64,000 bases of DNA from Clostridium sp. CAG:413 (GCA_000431775.1 FR888227.1:71104-135103); one strand, 5' to 3'; shown: positions 25,666 through 36,617, counted from the stretch's first letter. The notes: generated from the sequence alone by a model not told the origin. Program-made: numbers and translations.

Positions 25666-27309
25666 TTATGTGTAATTGATAAATAGTGAGAAGTGCATTA
25701 TCGCCACGGCGAGAAGCCCTTCGGCGAGGAACAGCTTCCAGGTGTATTTCAGCCATTTGCCGTAGGAGATATTGACAAGGCCTATGGCTATTATCATTAT
25801 GCCGCTCGTGGGGTAAAGGATATTTGTGAAGCCGTCGCCCATGCAGAATGTTAGCACCACGGAATTGCCCGAGATGCCGACAAGCTGTGCAAGCGGGGCA
25901 ACTATCGGCATTATGAGGAACGCCTTCGCCGTGCCCGAGCCGATGAAGAATTCGAGCACCACGACGAACGCAAAAAGCATCAGTATAGCCGCATAGGGCG
26001 AGACGCCTTGGATAAGCCCGTAAACATAATTGAGGATGGTATGGACTATCATACCCTCTTTGAGGATATAGGTTATCGCAAGGATAAAGAATATCAGCGG
26101 GATCGCGGGGGCAATGGTCTTAATGCCCTTGCCGAAGCTCTTAAAGAGCTGCTTGCCCCTAAGCCCCGAGAGGTAGCCCGCAGTAAGACCGCCCGCCGTG
26201 AAGAGCACCGCCATGCCCGGCATTGAGATATAGCCGCTCATGTCGAGCAGGAAATCGACTATAATGCACACAAGCACGCCGCTCACGCACAGCACAAAGG
26301 CTTTGGTCGCCTTTTTAATATTCCCGTCGGCAAGTATCTCCAAGCCGTTATCGAGCTTATACTTCTCGCGCAGAGCCTTATCCGTCTCGTAGCAGATGGA
26401 TTTCTCCGGGTGCTTCTCGATCTTCTTCGCATAGCTGATTATAAAAGTGATGAGCACGAGATAGACGAGGACGAATACGATTATCCTCAGCCACAGACCC
26501 GAGAAAACGGGAATGCCCGCGAGCTTCTGCACCGTGACGACGTTGAACGGATTAAAGGTCGCAGCTGTGAAGCCGAACGCCACGGCGATAAGGCTGATGC
26601 TCAGGCCGACGAGCGAATCCCAGCCGAGCGCCAGAGCAATCGCGGCGCAGATGGGCACAAGAGTGACGGATTCCTCAAGAATGCCCGCCGTTGAGCTGAG
26701 AAGCATACACACAAAGACCATCATGCAGAGCAGGAAATATTTTTTCTTCTCAAACTTCTTGATGATGACAGCCATTATGTATTTGAGCACTCCCCGCTCG
26801 TCGAGGATGAGGAAAGTGCCGCCTATCAGGACGATAAAGAGTATTATGGCAAGACCCGTGGTGACATTCTCGTCGCCGAAAAGGAGCACAAGCGATAGCA
26901 CTATCTTCCATATTGGCATTTTATAATTGATTTTATGATATGTGCCGTCGATAACCATGCCGCTGACATCGGTAGCCGTGTCATCATCGACGGATTTCAC
27001 GGGCTTGATATTGACCCCCGCCGAGTCGAGCAGGGCGAGATATTCGCCGAAGCCGAGCGATTTCTCCTTATCGACCTCATATTTCGCCTCGGCATCGGGG
27101 ATGGCTACTATCGTGCCGTCGGTGAGCTTATAGGTGTTCTCGGGGTAAACATAGTATTCGCCCCTCGGCATCACCTGAGTGAGCACGCCCGCAAAAGCCA
27201 TTATCGCGACAAGCAGGATGCATATGCCGATTATTGATTTCTTGTTGAGCTGCAAACCCGGGGAGGAGTCGCCCTCGGTCTGCTTCTTTTGCTTAACGGC
27301 CTCAGCCAT
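25666..27309 (-). CDS. YfcC family membrane transporter
   Basis: A 547-residue protein of the YfcC family (COG1288, ion-transporter superfamily) with about 12 hydrophobic helices and an extracytoplasmic loop of some 75 residues after helix 1. It contains family blocks such as LDERGVLKYIM and GSGTAKAFLIMPI. Family members are thought to move basic or other amino acids, but most are uncharacterised. Its start overlaps the end of the COG1915 gene by 8 bases, strong evidence for a shared job. With an ornithine-cyclodeaminase-like enzyme upstream, an ornithine/arginine or proline substrate is a reasonable inference. Confidence 0.85.
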   Translation of the reverse strand: MAEAVKQKKQTEGDSSPGLQLNKKSIIGICILLVAIMAFAGVLTQVMPRGEYYVYPENTYKLTDGTIVAIPDAEAKYEVDKEKSLGFGEYLALLDSAGVNIKPVKSVDDDTATDVSGMVIDGTYHKINYKMPIWKIVLSLVLLFGDENVTTGLAIILFIVLIGGTFLILDERGVLKYIMAVIIKKFEKKKYFLLCMMVFVCMLLSSTAGILEESVTLVPICAAIALALGWDSLVGLSISLIAVAFGFTAATFNPFNVVTVQKLAGIPVFSGLWLRIIVFVLVYLVLITFIISYAKKIEKHPEKSICYETDKALREKYKLDNGLEILADGNIKKATKAFVLCVSGVLVCIIVDFLLDMSGYISMPGMAVLFTAGGLTAGYLSGLRGKQLFKSFGKGIKTIAPAIPLIFFILAITYILKEGMIVHTILNYVYGLIQGVSPYAAILMLFAFVVVLEFFIGSGTAKAFLIMPIVAPLAQLVGISGNSVVLTFCMGDGFTNILYPTSGIMIIAIGLVNISYGKWLKYTWKLFLAEGLLAVAIMHFSLFINYT

Positions 27310-28399
27310 TTGCCTCGCCTCCGTCTATCAGATTGCGTTTGGTATTCACGATAAAATCCTGTATATTGGTCACAACGCCCGTGGCGCTGAGACTGCCCCT
27401 GTCCTTTAGCTTGTTGACGGCGAATTCGGAGATATCCACCACATAGAAATAGACGGGGCGCACCTTGCCGCCGACCACCTGATATGACGGGGTCATGTTG
27501 CCCGTGGCTATCGTGTGGAGCTGAGTCGCAAGGGCGATCACCGTGGTCGCTTCGCAGGTGTGCGCTCTCATGGCGTCCTGCGCCTCATAGACATTCGGTA
27601 TCACATCGGGCAGAGGGCCGTCGTCCCTGATAGAGCCTGCGAGCACAAAGGGCACATTGTTGCGTACAAGAGCGCTCATAATGCCCGTGCTGATATTATT
27701 CTGCTCGATGAAATTCTTGACCGAGCCCGCCTTACGCACCAGATTTATGACATGAAGGTGATTATAGTGACCGTTGTAGGTGACTTCCTTTGTGTATATA
27801 TCCTGCCCGAGGCCGGTGTGGAAAACATCGCCCTCCATATCGTGAGTGGCAAGGGCGTTGCCCGCAAAAAGGGCGTGGCAGTAGCCGTTGTCGATAAGTG
27901 CTGCCATCGCGTCCCTTGAGTCGTGGTCAAAGGCGCAGGCGGGGCCGAGCACCCAGACTATCTTGCCGTTATCCCTGTCGTGGCGCAGGATATCATAGAG
28001 CCTGTCGTAATCCCTCGAATATGAGGTCTCCCTCGACTGCCCCGTTCTGAAAGCAAAGCTCTGATTATTCTCCTCGGCGGCGGTGAAGCCGTCCGTGTGG
28101 ACAAATACTCCGCAGCTGCCGTCGTCCGTGCGGCCGACAACGACTTCATCGCCCTCACGGATATTGCGCATTTCAACAGCGTGCGGCTCGCCGTCCTTAA
28201 TAACGACTGAGCAATCCATTCGGCTGCCCTTAATGAGCTTCCATTCGCCGTTTATCTTGAAATACTCGGGGTAAATGGTCGTTGCGTAGAAATTCTCGGG
28301 GATATATCCCCTGCCCGCCCGCTCGGTCGTAACATCGGGGCAGGATATGAACCTCTCGGCGCTGAAATCCGGCGCCGTGTATTCAGGAAGCTTAAACAT
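27302..28399 (-). CDS. COG1915/TIGR00300 protein, archaeal-type ornithine cyclodeaminase-like
   Basis: A 365-residue protein of the LOR/SDH-related TIGR00300 family. Recognisable parts are the N-terminal RGYIPENFYATTIYPEYFKI segment and the central Rossmann-like region (IVWVLGPACAFDHDSRD, YCHALFAGNALATHDMEGD). The conserved FVLAGSIRDDGPLPDV stretch is also present. Homologous domains in archaea and in cyanobacterial AgrE have ornithine cyclodeaminase activity (ornithine to proline plus ammonia); activity here is inferred by family only. It differs from the classical mu-crystallin-type OCD. It overlaps the YfcC transporter gene. Confidence 0.8.
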   Translation of the reverse strand: MFKLPEYTAPDFSAERFISCPDVTTERAGRGYIPENFYATTIYPEYFKINGEWKLIKGSRMDCSVVIKDGEPHAVEMRNIREGDEVVVGRTDDGSCGVFVHTDGFTAAEENNQSFAFRTGQSRETSYSRDYDRLYDILRHDRDNGKIVWVLGPACAFDHDSRDAMAALIDNGYCHALFAGNALATHDMEGDVFHTGLGQDIYTKEVTYNGHYNHLHVINLVRKAGSVKNFIEQNNISTGIMSALVRNNVPFVLAGSIRDDGPLPDVIPNVYEAQDAMRAHTCEATTVIALATQLHTIATGNMTPSYQVVGGKVRPVYFYVVDISEFAVNKLKDRGSLSATGVVTNIQDFIVNTKRNLIDGGEANG

Positions 28400-28416
28400 A
28401 TAAATTCCTCACAAAA

Positions 28417-30589
<2,173 letters not shown>

Positions 30590-30619
30590 TAGAAAACCTC
30601 GAAAATATTAAGAATATAT

Positions 30620-30648
30620 TTGACTAATAAATCAATGTGTGATATCAT
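30620..30648 (+). promoter_or_regulatory. Upstream promoter of the asd-dap operon
   Basis: TTGACT (30620-30625) and TATCAT (30643-30648) with a 17-base spacer, about 75 bases upstream of the asd start. Confidence 0.55.
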
Positions 30649-30668
30649 CATAATATTATCACAAAGTT

Positions 30669-30697
30669 TTGTCAAGGCAATATTGCCAAATAATTAT
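30669..30697 (+). promoter_or_regulatory. Second asd promoter with a palindrome in its spacer
   Basis: TTGTCA (30669-30674) and an AATTAT/TAATTA -10 (about 30691-30697) enclose the perfect 12-bp palindrome GGCAATATTGCC (30676-30687). A dimeric regulator bound there would block RNA polymerase. This is a position-based inference. Confidence 0.45.
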
Positions 30698-30724
30698 AGG
30701 CACTTCTGAAAGGGGTCAAGAATT

Positions 30725-31819
30725 ATGAAAAAGTACAGAGTCGGCATAGTCGGAGCAACGGGAATGGTCGGTCAGCGCTTCGCCACCCTGCTTGAGAATC
30801 ACCCGTGGTTTGAGGTAGTCGCCCTTGCCGCAAGCCCCCGCTCGGCCGGCAAGACATATAAAGAAGCAGTCGGCGCAAAATGGTGCATGGCTGCGCCCAT
30901 CCCCGCGAACATGGCTGACATCGTTGTAATGGATGCCGCAAAGGACATCGACAAAATGGCGGCGGCAGTCGACTTCGTTTTCTGCGCCGTTGACATGAAA
31001 AAGGAGGAGATAAAGGCTCTCGAGGAGGCATGTGCCAAGGCGGAGTGCCCCGTTATCTCCAACAACAGCGCCAACCGCCACACCCCCGATGTGCCGATGA
31101 TAGTGCCCGAGCTGAACCCCGAGCATTCCGCTGTCATAGCCGCTCAGAGGAAGCGTCTCGGCACAAAGAGAGGCTTCATCGCCGTCAAATCCAACTGCTC
31201 GCTTCAGAGCTATGTGCCCGCTCTTTTCCCGCTGGATAAGGCAGGCTACAAGGTCAAGGACGTGCTCGTATGCACCTATCAGGCGATCTCCGGCGCAGGC
31301 AAGACCTTTGAGACCTGGCCCGAGATGGTCGACAACGTGATCCCCTACATCGGCGGTGAGGAGGAGAAATCCGAAATTGAGCCGCTCAAAATTTGGGGCA
31401 AAGTCGAAGGCGACAGGATCGTTGAAGCGACCAGCCCGAATTTCACCGCTCAGTGCCTCAGAGTCGCAGCCTCCGACGGTCACATGGCGGCGGTATTCGT
31501 AAGATTTGAGAATAAGCCCACAATAGATGAAATGAAAAAGATCTGGAAGGAATTCAAGGGCTACCCGCAGCAGGTGGGTCTCCCCTCGGCTCCCAAGCAG
31601 TTCCTAAACTACTTTGAGGAGGATAACCTACCCCAGACGAAGCTCCAGAGAAACCTCGAGAACGGCATGGCCGTCTCGATCGGCAGGCTCAGAGAGGATA
31701 CTCAGTATGACTACAAATTCGTCTGCCTCTCTCACAACACCCTCAGGGGCGCTGCGGGCGGCGCCGTCCTTATGGCGGAGCAGCTCTGCGAGCAGGGTTA
31801 CATTGAGTCAAAATTCTGA
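30725..31819 (+). CDS. asd: Aspartate-semialdehyde dehydrogenase (fungal/archaeal type)
   Basis: A 364-residue ASADH that reduces beta-aspartyl phosphate to aspartate semialdehyde with NADPH, the branch point for lysine/DAP, threonine and methionine. NADP loop GATGMVGQ is at 10-17 and the catalytic Cys is C158 in KSNCSLQ; the ICNNSANRH-like SNNSANRHTPDVPM block at 112-125 is typical of the yeast/archaeal branch rather than the classical bacterial one. A GAAAGGGG site precedes the ATG. It leads asd-dapA-dapB-ACT. Confidence 0.95.
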   Translation: MKKYRVGIVGATGMVGQRFATLLENHPWFEVVALAASPRSAGKTYKEAVGAKWCMAAPIPANMADIVVMDAAKDIDKMAAAVDFVFCAVDMKKEEIKALEEACAKAECPVISNNSANRHTPDVPMIVPELNPEHSAVIAAQRKRLGTKRGFIAVKSNCSLQSYVPALFPLDKAGYKVKDVLVCTYQAISGAGKTFETWPEMVDNVIPYIGGEEEKSEIEPLKIWGKVEGDRIVEATSPNFTAQCLRVAASDGHMAAVFVRFENKPTIDEMKKIWKEFKGYPQQVGLPSAPKQFLNYFEEDNLPQTKLQRNLENGMAVSIGRLREDTQYDYKFVCLSHNTLRGAAGGAVLMAEQLCEQGYIESKF

Positions 31820-31846
31820 TAAATCATACTGAAAGGATAATGCAGC

Positions 31847-32734
31847 ATGAAACCCGTACTTTTTACCGGCGCAGGCGTCGCCATCATCACACCGTTTAAC
31901 GAGGATCAGAGCGTTAACTACGACCGTTTCGCTCAGCTTGTCGAGGATCAGGTCAAAAACGGCACGGACGCCATCGTGGTCTGCGGGACTACGGGCGAAG
32001 CAAAGACCCTCTCCACCGAGGAGCATATCAACGTCATCAAGCTCTGCGTTGAAGTCGCAAACCACCGTGTGCCAGTCATTGCTGGCGCCGGCAGCAACGA
32101 CACCCACTACGCAGTAAAGCTCTCTAACGAAGCGGAGAAATGCGGCGTTGACGCCCTGCTCTCGGTCACTCCGTATTATAACAAGACCTCTCAGAGGGGC
32201 CTCATAGCTCATTACAATTATATCGCCGACAGGGTCAGCGCGCCTATGATACTCTATAACGTGCCGTCAAGGACGGGCGTTAACATTAAACCCGAAACCT
32301 ATGCCGAGCTTGCAAAGCACCCGAGGATAATAGCCACCAAAGAGGCGAACGGAAATATCTCCGAGATAGCTCAGACCGCCGCCCTCTGCGGCGACGAGCT
32401 GACCATTTACTCCGGAAACGACGACCAGGCGACCGCAATCATGTCCCTCGGCGGCAAGGGCGTTATCTCCGTGCTCTCAAACGTAGTGCCCGGCGTAGCG
32501 CACGACATCGTTCAGAAATATCTCGACGGCGACTACATCGGCAGCCGTGAGCTTCAGCTCAAGTATCTTGACCTTTGCAACGCCCTCTTCATGGACGTCA
32601 ACCCCATCCCCGTCAAAGAGGCCATGAACCTCATGGGTATGGACGTCGGCGAATGCAGGCTTCCGCTTGTCGGCCTAACCGACGAAGCGAGAGAGAAGCT
32701 CAAGGCTACCCTTAAGAAGCACGGTCTCGTCTGA
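31847..32734 (+). CDS. dapA: 4-hydroxy-tetrahydrodipicolinate synthase
   Basis: A 295-residue DapA that condenses aspartate semialdehyde with pyruvate. Schiff-base Lys is K165 (IIATKEANGN), the catalytic Tyr is Y137 or Y138 in ILYNVPSRTG, and GTTGEAKTLS at 47-56 is the substrate loop. Length and order are normal. Gaps to asd (27 bases) and dapB (26 bases) indicate an operon. Confidence 0.97.
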   Translation: MKPVLFTGAGVAIITPFNEDQSVNYDRFAQLVEDQVKNGTDAIVVCGTTGEAKTLSTEEHINVIKLCVEVANHRVPVIAGAGSNDTHYAVKLSNEAEKCGVDALLSVTPYYNKTSQRGLIAHYNYIADRVSAPMILYNVPSRTGVNIKPETYAELAKHPRIIATKEANGNISEIAQTAALCGDELTIYSGNDDQATAIMSLGGKGVISVLSNVVPGVAHDIVQKYLDGDYIGSRELQLKYLDLCNALFMDVNPIPVKEAMNLMGMDVGECRLPLVGLTDEAREKLKATLKKHGLV

Positions 32735-32760
32735 TCACACAACAACCGAGGTAATCTAAA

Positions 32761-33525
32761 ATGACAGGAATTTTACTGAGCGGCTGCAACGGCAAGATGG
32801 GCAAGGTCATCACCGCGGCGGCTGCGAACACCGACGACATTGAGATAGTCGGCGGCATAGATCTCAACACCGAGGCAGGCGCAGGCTACCCGGTATTCGC
32901 CTCCCCTACCGAGGTCACACCTGAGGTGCTTGCCCGCACCGATGTGATAATTGATTTCTCCAATCCCTCGGCATTCGCCGGTCTTATTGAATTTGCGGTC
33001 AAGGCGGCAAAGCCCGCAGTCTTTGCGACCACGGGTCTGAATGAAGCTCAGCTCACGCTGCTTCACCACGCCGCCGACAAGATACCCGTATTCTTTGCGG
33101 CGAATATGTCGCTCGGCGTCAGCCTGATAAGCGAGCTTGCCCAAAAGGCCGCCAAGGTGCTCGGCGACGACTTCGATATCGAGATAGTCGAGATGCACCA
33201 CAATCAGAAGGTGGACGCCCCCAGCGGCACGGCGCTGATGCTTGCCGACTCTATCAAAGAGGCTCTCGGCGAGGATATGCGCTATGAATACGACCGCCAT
33301 GCCAAGCGCGAGAAACGCGGTAAAAACGAGATAGGCATCCACTCAGTCAGGGGCGGCACGATAACCGGCGAGCACGAGATAATCTTCGCAGGTCACGACG
33401 AAATAATCAAAATATCCCACAGCGCCCGCAGCAAGGAGCTGTTTGCGACCGGTGCAATAAACGCCGCACGCTTCCTTTGCGGCAAGCCTGCGGGGCTTTA
33501 CGGGATGAAAGAACTTATCGGTTGA
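32761..33525 (+). CDS. dapB: 4-hydroxy-tetrahydrodipicolinate reductase
   Basis: A 254-residue DapB that reduces HTPA to tetrahydrodipicolinate. N-terminal nucleotide loop GCNGKMGK at 8-15, ATTGLNEAQL near 90 and the catalytic EMHHNQKVDAPSGTALML block near 142-159. The C-terminal NAARFLCGKPAGLYGM end is complete. Follows dapA and precedes the ACT protein by 24 bases. Confidence 0.97.
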   Translation: MTGILLSGCNGKMGKVITAAAANTDDIEIVGGIDLNTEAGAGYPVFASPTEVTPEVLARTDVIIDFSNPSAFAGLIEFAVKAAKPAVFATTGLNEAQLTLLHHAADKIPVFFAANMSLGVSLISELAQKAAKVLGDDFDIEIVEMHHNQKVDAPSGTALMLADSIKEALGEDMRYEYDRHAKREKRGKNEIGIHSVRGGTITGEHEIIFAGHDEIIKISHSARSKELFATGAINAARFLCGKPAGLYGMKELIG

Positions 33526-33549
33526 GTTGTTAAAGCAGGAGGTATTGCA

Positions 33550-34014
33550 ATGGGTCTTGTTGAAAATATTTATGTCACGGAGGACGTAACACTCTTCTCG
33601 CTCTGCGACGCTCCGGCGGATGTCGCCCACATGGCGGAGGTATTCGCCCTGATCGCTAAGTCAGGGATCGACGTCGATATGATATCACAGCTCCCGATAA
33701 GCGGCAGCTGCTCGGGATTCTCATTCACCGTCAGCGACGACGACTTCATCTCGGTGCTTTCGATAGCCTCCGAGCTTCGCAGCAGAAACCCCAAGACCAA
33801 GATAAGCGTCAGCAGCGGCAACTGCAAGCTGACCGTCAGCGGCGAGGCGATGAGGGGAACTCCCGGAGTCTCCGCCCGTGTATTCAAGGCGGCGGCAAGC
33901 GTCGGCGCGGATGTGCGCATGATAACGACCTCGGAGATCGAGATTGCACTGCTCGTTGTCAAATCCGACGTTGACACCGTTATCGACGCAATCAACAAAG
34001 AATTTGCTGAATGA
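33550..34014 (+). CDS. Stand-alone tandem ACT-domain protein (aspartokinase regulatory-domain-like)
   Basis: A 154-residue protein made of two ACT domains and no catalytic domain. The first (about 8-75) has VTLFSLCDAP...VFALIAKSGIDVDMISQ, and the second (about 85-152) has RGTPGVSARVFKAAASVGADVRMITTSEIEIALLV. Both resemble the C-terminal lysine/threonine-sensing half of aspartate kinase. It is the last gene of the asd-dapA-dapB operon and is closed by a terminator. A separate amino-acid-binding regulatory subunit of an aspartokinase encoded elsewhere is the simplest reading; it may also correspond to an internal-start beta-subunit-like product that has become its own gene. Confidence 0.85.
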   Translation: MGLVENIYVTEDVTLFSLCDAPADVAHMAEVFALIAKSGIDVDMISQLPISGSCSGFSFTVSDDDFISVLSIASELRSRNPKTKISVSSGNCKLTVSGEAMRGTPGVSARVFKAAASVGADVRMITTSEIEIALLVVKSDVDTVIDAINKEFAE

Positions 34015-34025
34015 TCATATAAAGC

Positions 34026-34064
34026 AACTCTCCCCCGGCTTCGTCCGAGGGAGAGTTTTTGTTT
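34026..34064 (+). terminator. Terminator of the asd-dap operon
   Basis: AACTCTCCC.CGG and CCG.GGGAGAGTT pair around a CTTCGT loop, followed by TTTTTGTTT, 11 bases after the ACT stop. Confidence 0.85.
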
Positions 34065-34257
34065 GTGGTATCTTTTAATCTGCTTTCTCATTAAAAAGGC
34101 TGTAACGCTGCCTAATCACGCATTTGCAATTCTTTTGCGGGATGCCGAGGACGTCATCCCCTACAATGTGAGATAAAAATTTGTGCCTGCCCTTGCCTCC
34201 CTCTGACGGGGGAGCCGACATAACTGCAAGACGGATCGTGAGTTTTCCGAGCCCTTC
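34065..34257. repeat. Intergenic stretch with palindromic repeat debris
   Basis: No gene is visible. At 34139-34160 GGGATG and CATCCC flank CCGAGGACGT and run on into CCTACAATGTGAGAT. At about 34196-34216 is CCTCCCTCTGACGGGGGAG. Both resemble pieces of dispersed intergenic repeats of gut Clostridia (recognised from memory, not searched). A similar CTCCCTC...GTCAGGGGG block lies near 38.95 kb. Confidence 0.4.
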
Positions 34258-34767
34258 TCACCCTCTTTTTCTCGTCAGGCAAGCGCCGACAAGCGAAGCG
34301 ACAAAGACAAACGGAGCGAGTCTCACAAAGGCAAATTCAAACGCATGGAAAGCCGCGCCGAAAACCGCGGTTTCGGGGTCGGCATAATTCCAGCCGAGAT
34401 ACGGGCTTTTGAGCGCAGCCAACGCCGCAAAGCCGACAACAGTAACGACAGATAATATCAGAAAAAACAGGTGAAGCGCTTTCCTGCGTGCGAGCTTCCT
34501 GCGGGCAAGCTGCAAATTGATGACCTCCAGCTTCTCCGAGACTGCTTTAAGGTCGTCGGGCTTCGCTTCGGGCGCATTCTCGCCGAGCAGAGTGCTCACG
34601 GGCGTTTCAAGCGCCTCAGATATCGAGATGAGCATATCGGCGTCGGGCACCGACAGCCCCTGCTCCCACTTTGAGATCGTTTGCCGCACCACATTCAGCT
34701 TGACGGCAAGCTCCTCTTGAGAAAGGCCTTTTGATTTGCGGATCGTTTTGATGTTTTCACTTAACAT
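34258..34767 (-). CDS. XRE-family transcriptional regulator with C-terminal membrane helices
   Basis: A 169-residue protein starting at the ATG at 34767, which has a perfect AGGAGG site. Residues 1-60 form a Cro/C1-type helix-turn-helix (LSENIKTIRKSKGLSQEELAVKL, VVRQTISKWEQGLSVPD). After a linker, two hydrophobic segments (about 98-118 and 138-162) predict a membrane-tethered regulator. Such HTH-plus-membrane proteins often sense envelope or peptide signals and act on neighbouring genes. It is separately promoted. An adjacent target is not evident. Confidence 0.85.
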   Translation of the reverse strand: MLSENIKTIRKSKGLSQEELAVKLNVVRQTISKWEQGLSVPDADMLISISEALETPVSTLLGENAPEAKPDDLKAVSEKLEVINLQLARRKLARRKALHLFFLILSVVTVVGFAALAALKSPYLGWNYADPETAVFGAAFHAFEFAFVRLAPFVFVASLVGACLTRKRG

Positions 34768-34825
34768 TCGGGCAACCTCCTTTTTGGGTGACCGTCGATG
34801 ATCGCAGTCACTCAGCCGTACCGAT

Positions 34826-34854
34826 ATTATACGGTCGGCAGTCCGTTGCCGCAA
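34826..34854 (-). promoter_or_regulatory. Promoter of the XRE regulator
   Basis: Minus-strand TTGCGG (34849-34854) and perfect TATAAT (34826-34831) are 17 bases apart, giving a leader of about 50 bases before the start at 34767. Confidence 0.65.
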
Positions 34855-34884
34855 GCAACGCATATTAACATTTGCAATTGTATC

Positions 34885-34926
34885 ACAAAACGCCCGAAAA
34901 ATCAGCGGATCTTTCGAGCGTTTTAA
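34885..34926 (-). terminator. Terminator after the GH3-family gene
   Basis: On the minus strand AAAACGCTCGAAA pairs imperfectly with TTTTCGGGCGTTTT across a 12-base loop, giving a stem with a T-run. It lies just beyond the GH3-family stop. Confidence 0.65.
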
Positions 34927-34928
34927 TA

Positions 34929-36614
34929 TTATTCGGCTATGTGGGAGAAGAAGAAGTCCTTCTTATCCTCCTTGATCACTCGCAGAGGCTTTATCTGATT
35001 AAGGTTGGCGCCTCTCTTCTTGAGAGCCTCTCGCTGCTCCTCATAAGTTCCCTGGCGCAGGAAGTGCATCTCGGTGTCGCCGAGAGTGCCGGTATTCTTT
35101 GCGTCGGAGATAAAGAGGTTGGAGTCGCTCAGATACTTGTCAAACGCCTTTGCCATCGCCTCGCACTTGTCGCTTGAGACAGGTTCGCCCGGCTCGACAA
35201 AGAGCACATAGTGACCGGGGCTGGTGGAGAGATCGGCGTAGATGCTGTGACCCGTCACATTGATGCCGAATTCCTCCGCCATCTTGGCGACCGACCAGTC
35301 AAGCATCTGCTGGCTCGTCTTTTCGCCTGCGATATTGACCACCTGGTTGAGGCGGTACATAAATGTGACCGTCGGGCTTTCATAATAATATCCGGTGCAG
35401 CGCACGACATCCTCAATGCGGTATCTGTAAAGGCCGCTGAGGTTGGTGACTATCACTTCATAGTCCTTGCCCGGCTCAAGCTGATTCATCGTCAGCGGGC
35501 GGGTGCCCTCGGGGGCATCAACGGGCAGGAATTCAAAGAAGCCGTTTTGCGGGAGCATCACGCAGTCGTCGGTGTCGAGCGAAAGCGGGACTGCCATGAG
35601 CGCTTCGGACGCGCCGTAGCCGAGATTATGCATCGGCAGGTCGCCCGTGTAGCGGCGCAGCCTCTTTGAATAAATCGAGAGCGAGCTTGCGCCCATGCCG
35701 AACGCCCAGCCGAGCTTCGGCCAAATTCTCGGAGCTATCGGGGTGTCAAAGCCCTTCTCGAACTCCCTGCGAAGCTCTGCGGCTCTCTTGGGGTTGGGCT
35801 TCATGCGCTTCTCAAGCTTCGCACGCAGCTCGGGAGGCAGCTCAATGCTCGGGTCGATCTTCCCCTTCTCGATATCGTCGACGAACATCTCCCAATTCTC
35901 CTCAAGATAGCGGAACATCGTCTCGAGCACGGTAACGATTATCGTGCTAAGGTAGCTGACGTTCCTGTTCTCAAGGCCGTAGCGCATCTTGAGATAATGC
36001 ATATTCATCTTTGAGGGGTCTTTGGGGAAGAGCACCTCTTTCGGCGAGGTCGAGATATAGGGCACGATGGGCTTAAGATACATCAGCGGAATGCCCGAGA
36101 GACAGCTGACAGTCTTGCCGCAGGGGAGCTTGTGGCTCGTTATCTCGATAGTGAGCAGACCCTTCTGCGGCGGGAGCTTTTTGCCCTTTGAGCGGAAATA
36201 TTTGACGGCGCAGCCGACGGGCGCGCTGAAGCTGAAGCACTGGCAATTCCAGAGCTGACGGGCGGACTGCGGGATATATTTCGGCTTGCCCACGCTGCCC
36301 GAGGACTCGGCGTATCTGCCGATATGCCAGGTGGTTATCAAATTCTTCTCACCCTGAACCATGCGGTCGATATAATCCGCATAGTCGTCATAGGTCGAGA
36401 GCGGGACTATATCCTGATAGTCCTTGACGCTTTTGACATCCTTGAAGTTGCACTTCTTGCCGTATTCGGTGTTTTTGTTGGTACGCATGAGCTTCTTGAG
36501 ATTATGCTCCTGCGTTTTAACGCCGTGCTTTGCATAGATCTCCAGCTTCTTATGCTCGATCAAGCCGAGCATACCTCCGAAGCCCGAAACCATGCTGCGA
36601 AAGAAATCTGCCAT
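34929..36614 (-). CDS. GH3 (auxin-responsive promoter) family acyl-acid-amido synthetase-like protein
   Basis: A 561-residue adenylating enzyme of the GH3 superfamily (plant auxin/jasmonate amido synthetases, part of the ANL-like fold), which joins a carboxylate to an amino acid through an acyl-adenylate. Seen: TTWHIGRYAESSGSVGKPKYIP near 93-115 (the SSGT-type ATP loop), NLGYGASEALMAVPL near 332 and LYRYRIEDVVRCTGYY near 415. GH3 proteins occur sporadically in bacteria with unknown substrates. It is the last gene of an operon with a secreted GH5 glycosidase and a GtrA protein, 3 bases behind the latter, which hints at an envelope glycan or lipid substrate. Confidence 0.88.
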   Translation of the reverse strand: MADFFRSMVSGFGGMLGLIEHKKLEIYAKHGVKTQEHNLKKLMRTNKNTEYGKKCNFKDVKSVKDYQDIVPLSTYDDYADYIDRMVQGEKNLITTWHIGRYAESSGSVGKPKYIPQSARQLWNCQCFSFSAPVGCAVKYFRSKGKKLPPQKGLLTIEITSHKLPCGKTVSCLSGIPLMYLKPIVPYISTSPKEVLFPKDPSKMNMHYLKMRYGLENRNVSYLSTIIVTVLETMFRYLEENWEMFVDDIEKGKIDPSIELPPELRAKLEKRMKPNPKRAAELRREFEKGFDTPIAPRIWPKLGWAFGMGASSLSIYSKRLRRYTGDLPMHNLGYGASEALMAVPLSLDTDDCVMLPQNGFFEFLPVDAPEGTRPLTMNQLEPGKDYEVIVTNLSGLYRYRIEDVVRCTGYYYESPTVTFMYRLNQVVNIAGEKTSQQMLDWSVAKMAEEFGINVTGHSIYADLSTSPGHYVLFVEPGEPVSSDKCEAMAKAFDKYLSDSNLFISDAKNTGTLGDTEMHFLRQGTYEEQREALKKRGANLNQIKPLRVIKEDKKDFFFSHIAE

Positions 36615-36617
36615 GGG

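Noticed and set aside
30590-30724. Lysine (L-box) riboswitch ahead of asd
   Set aside because: The leader is too short and none of the L-box consensus is present.
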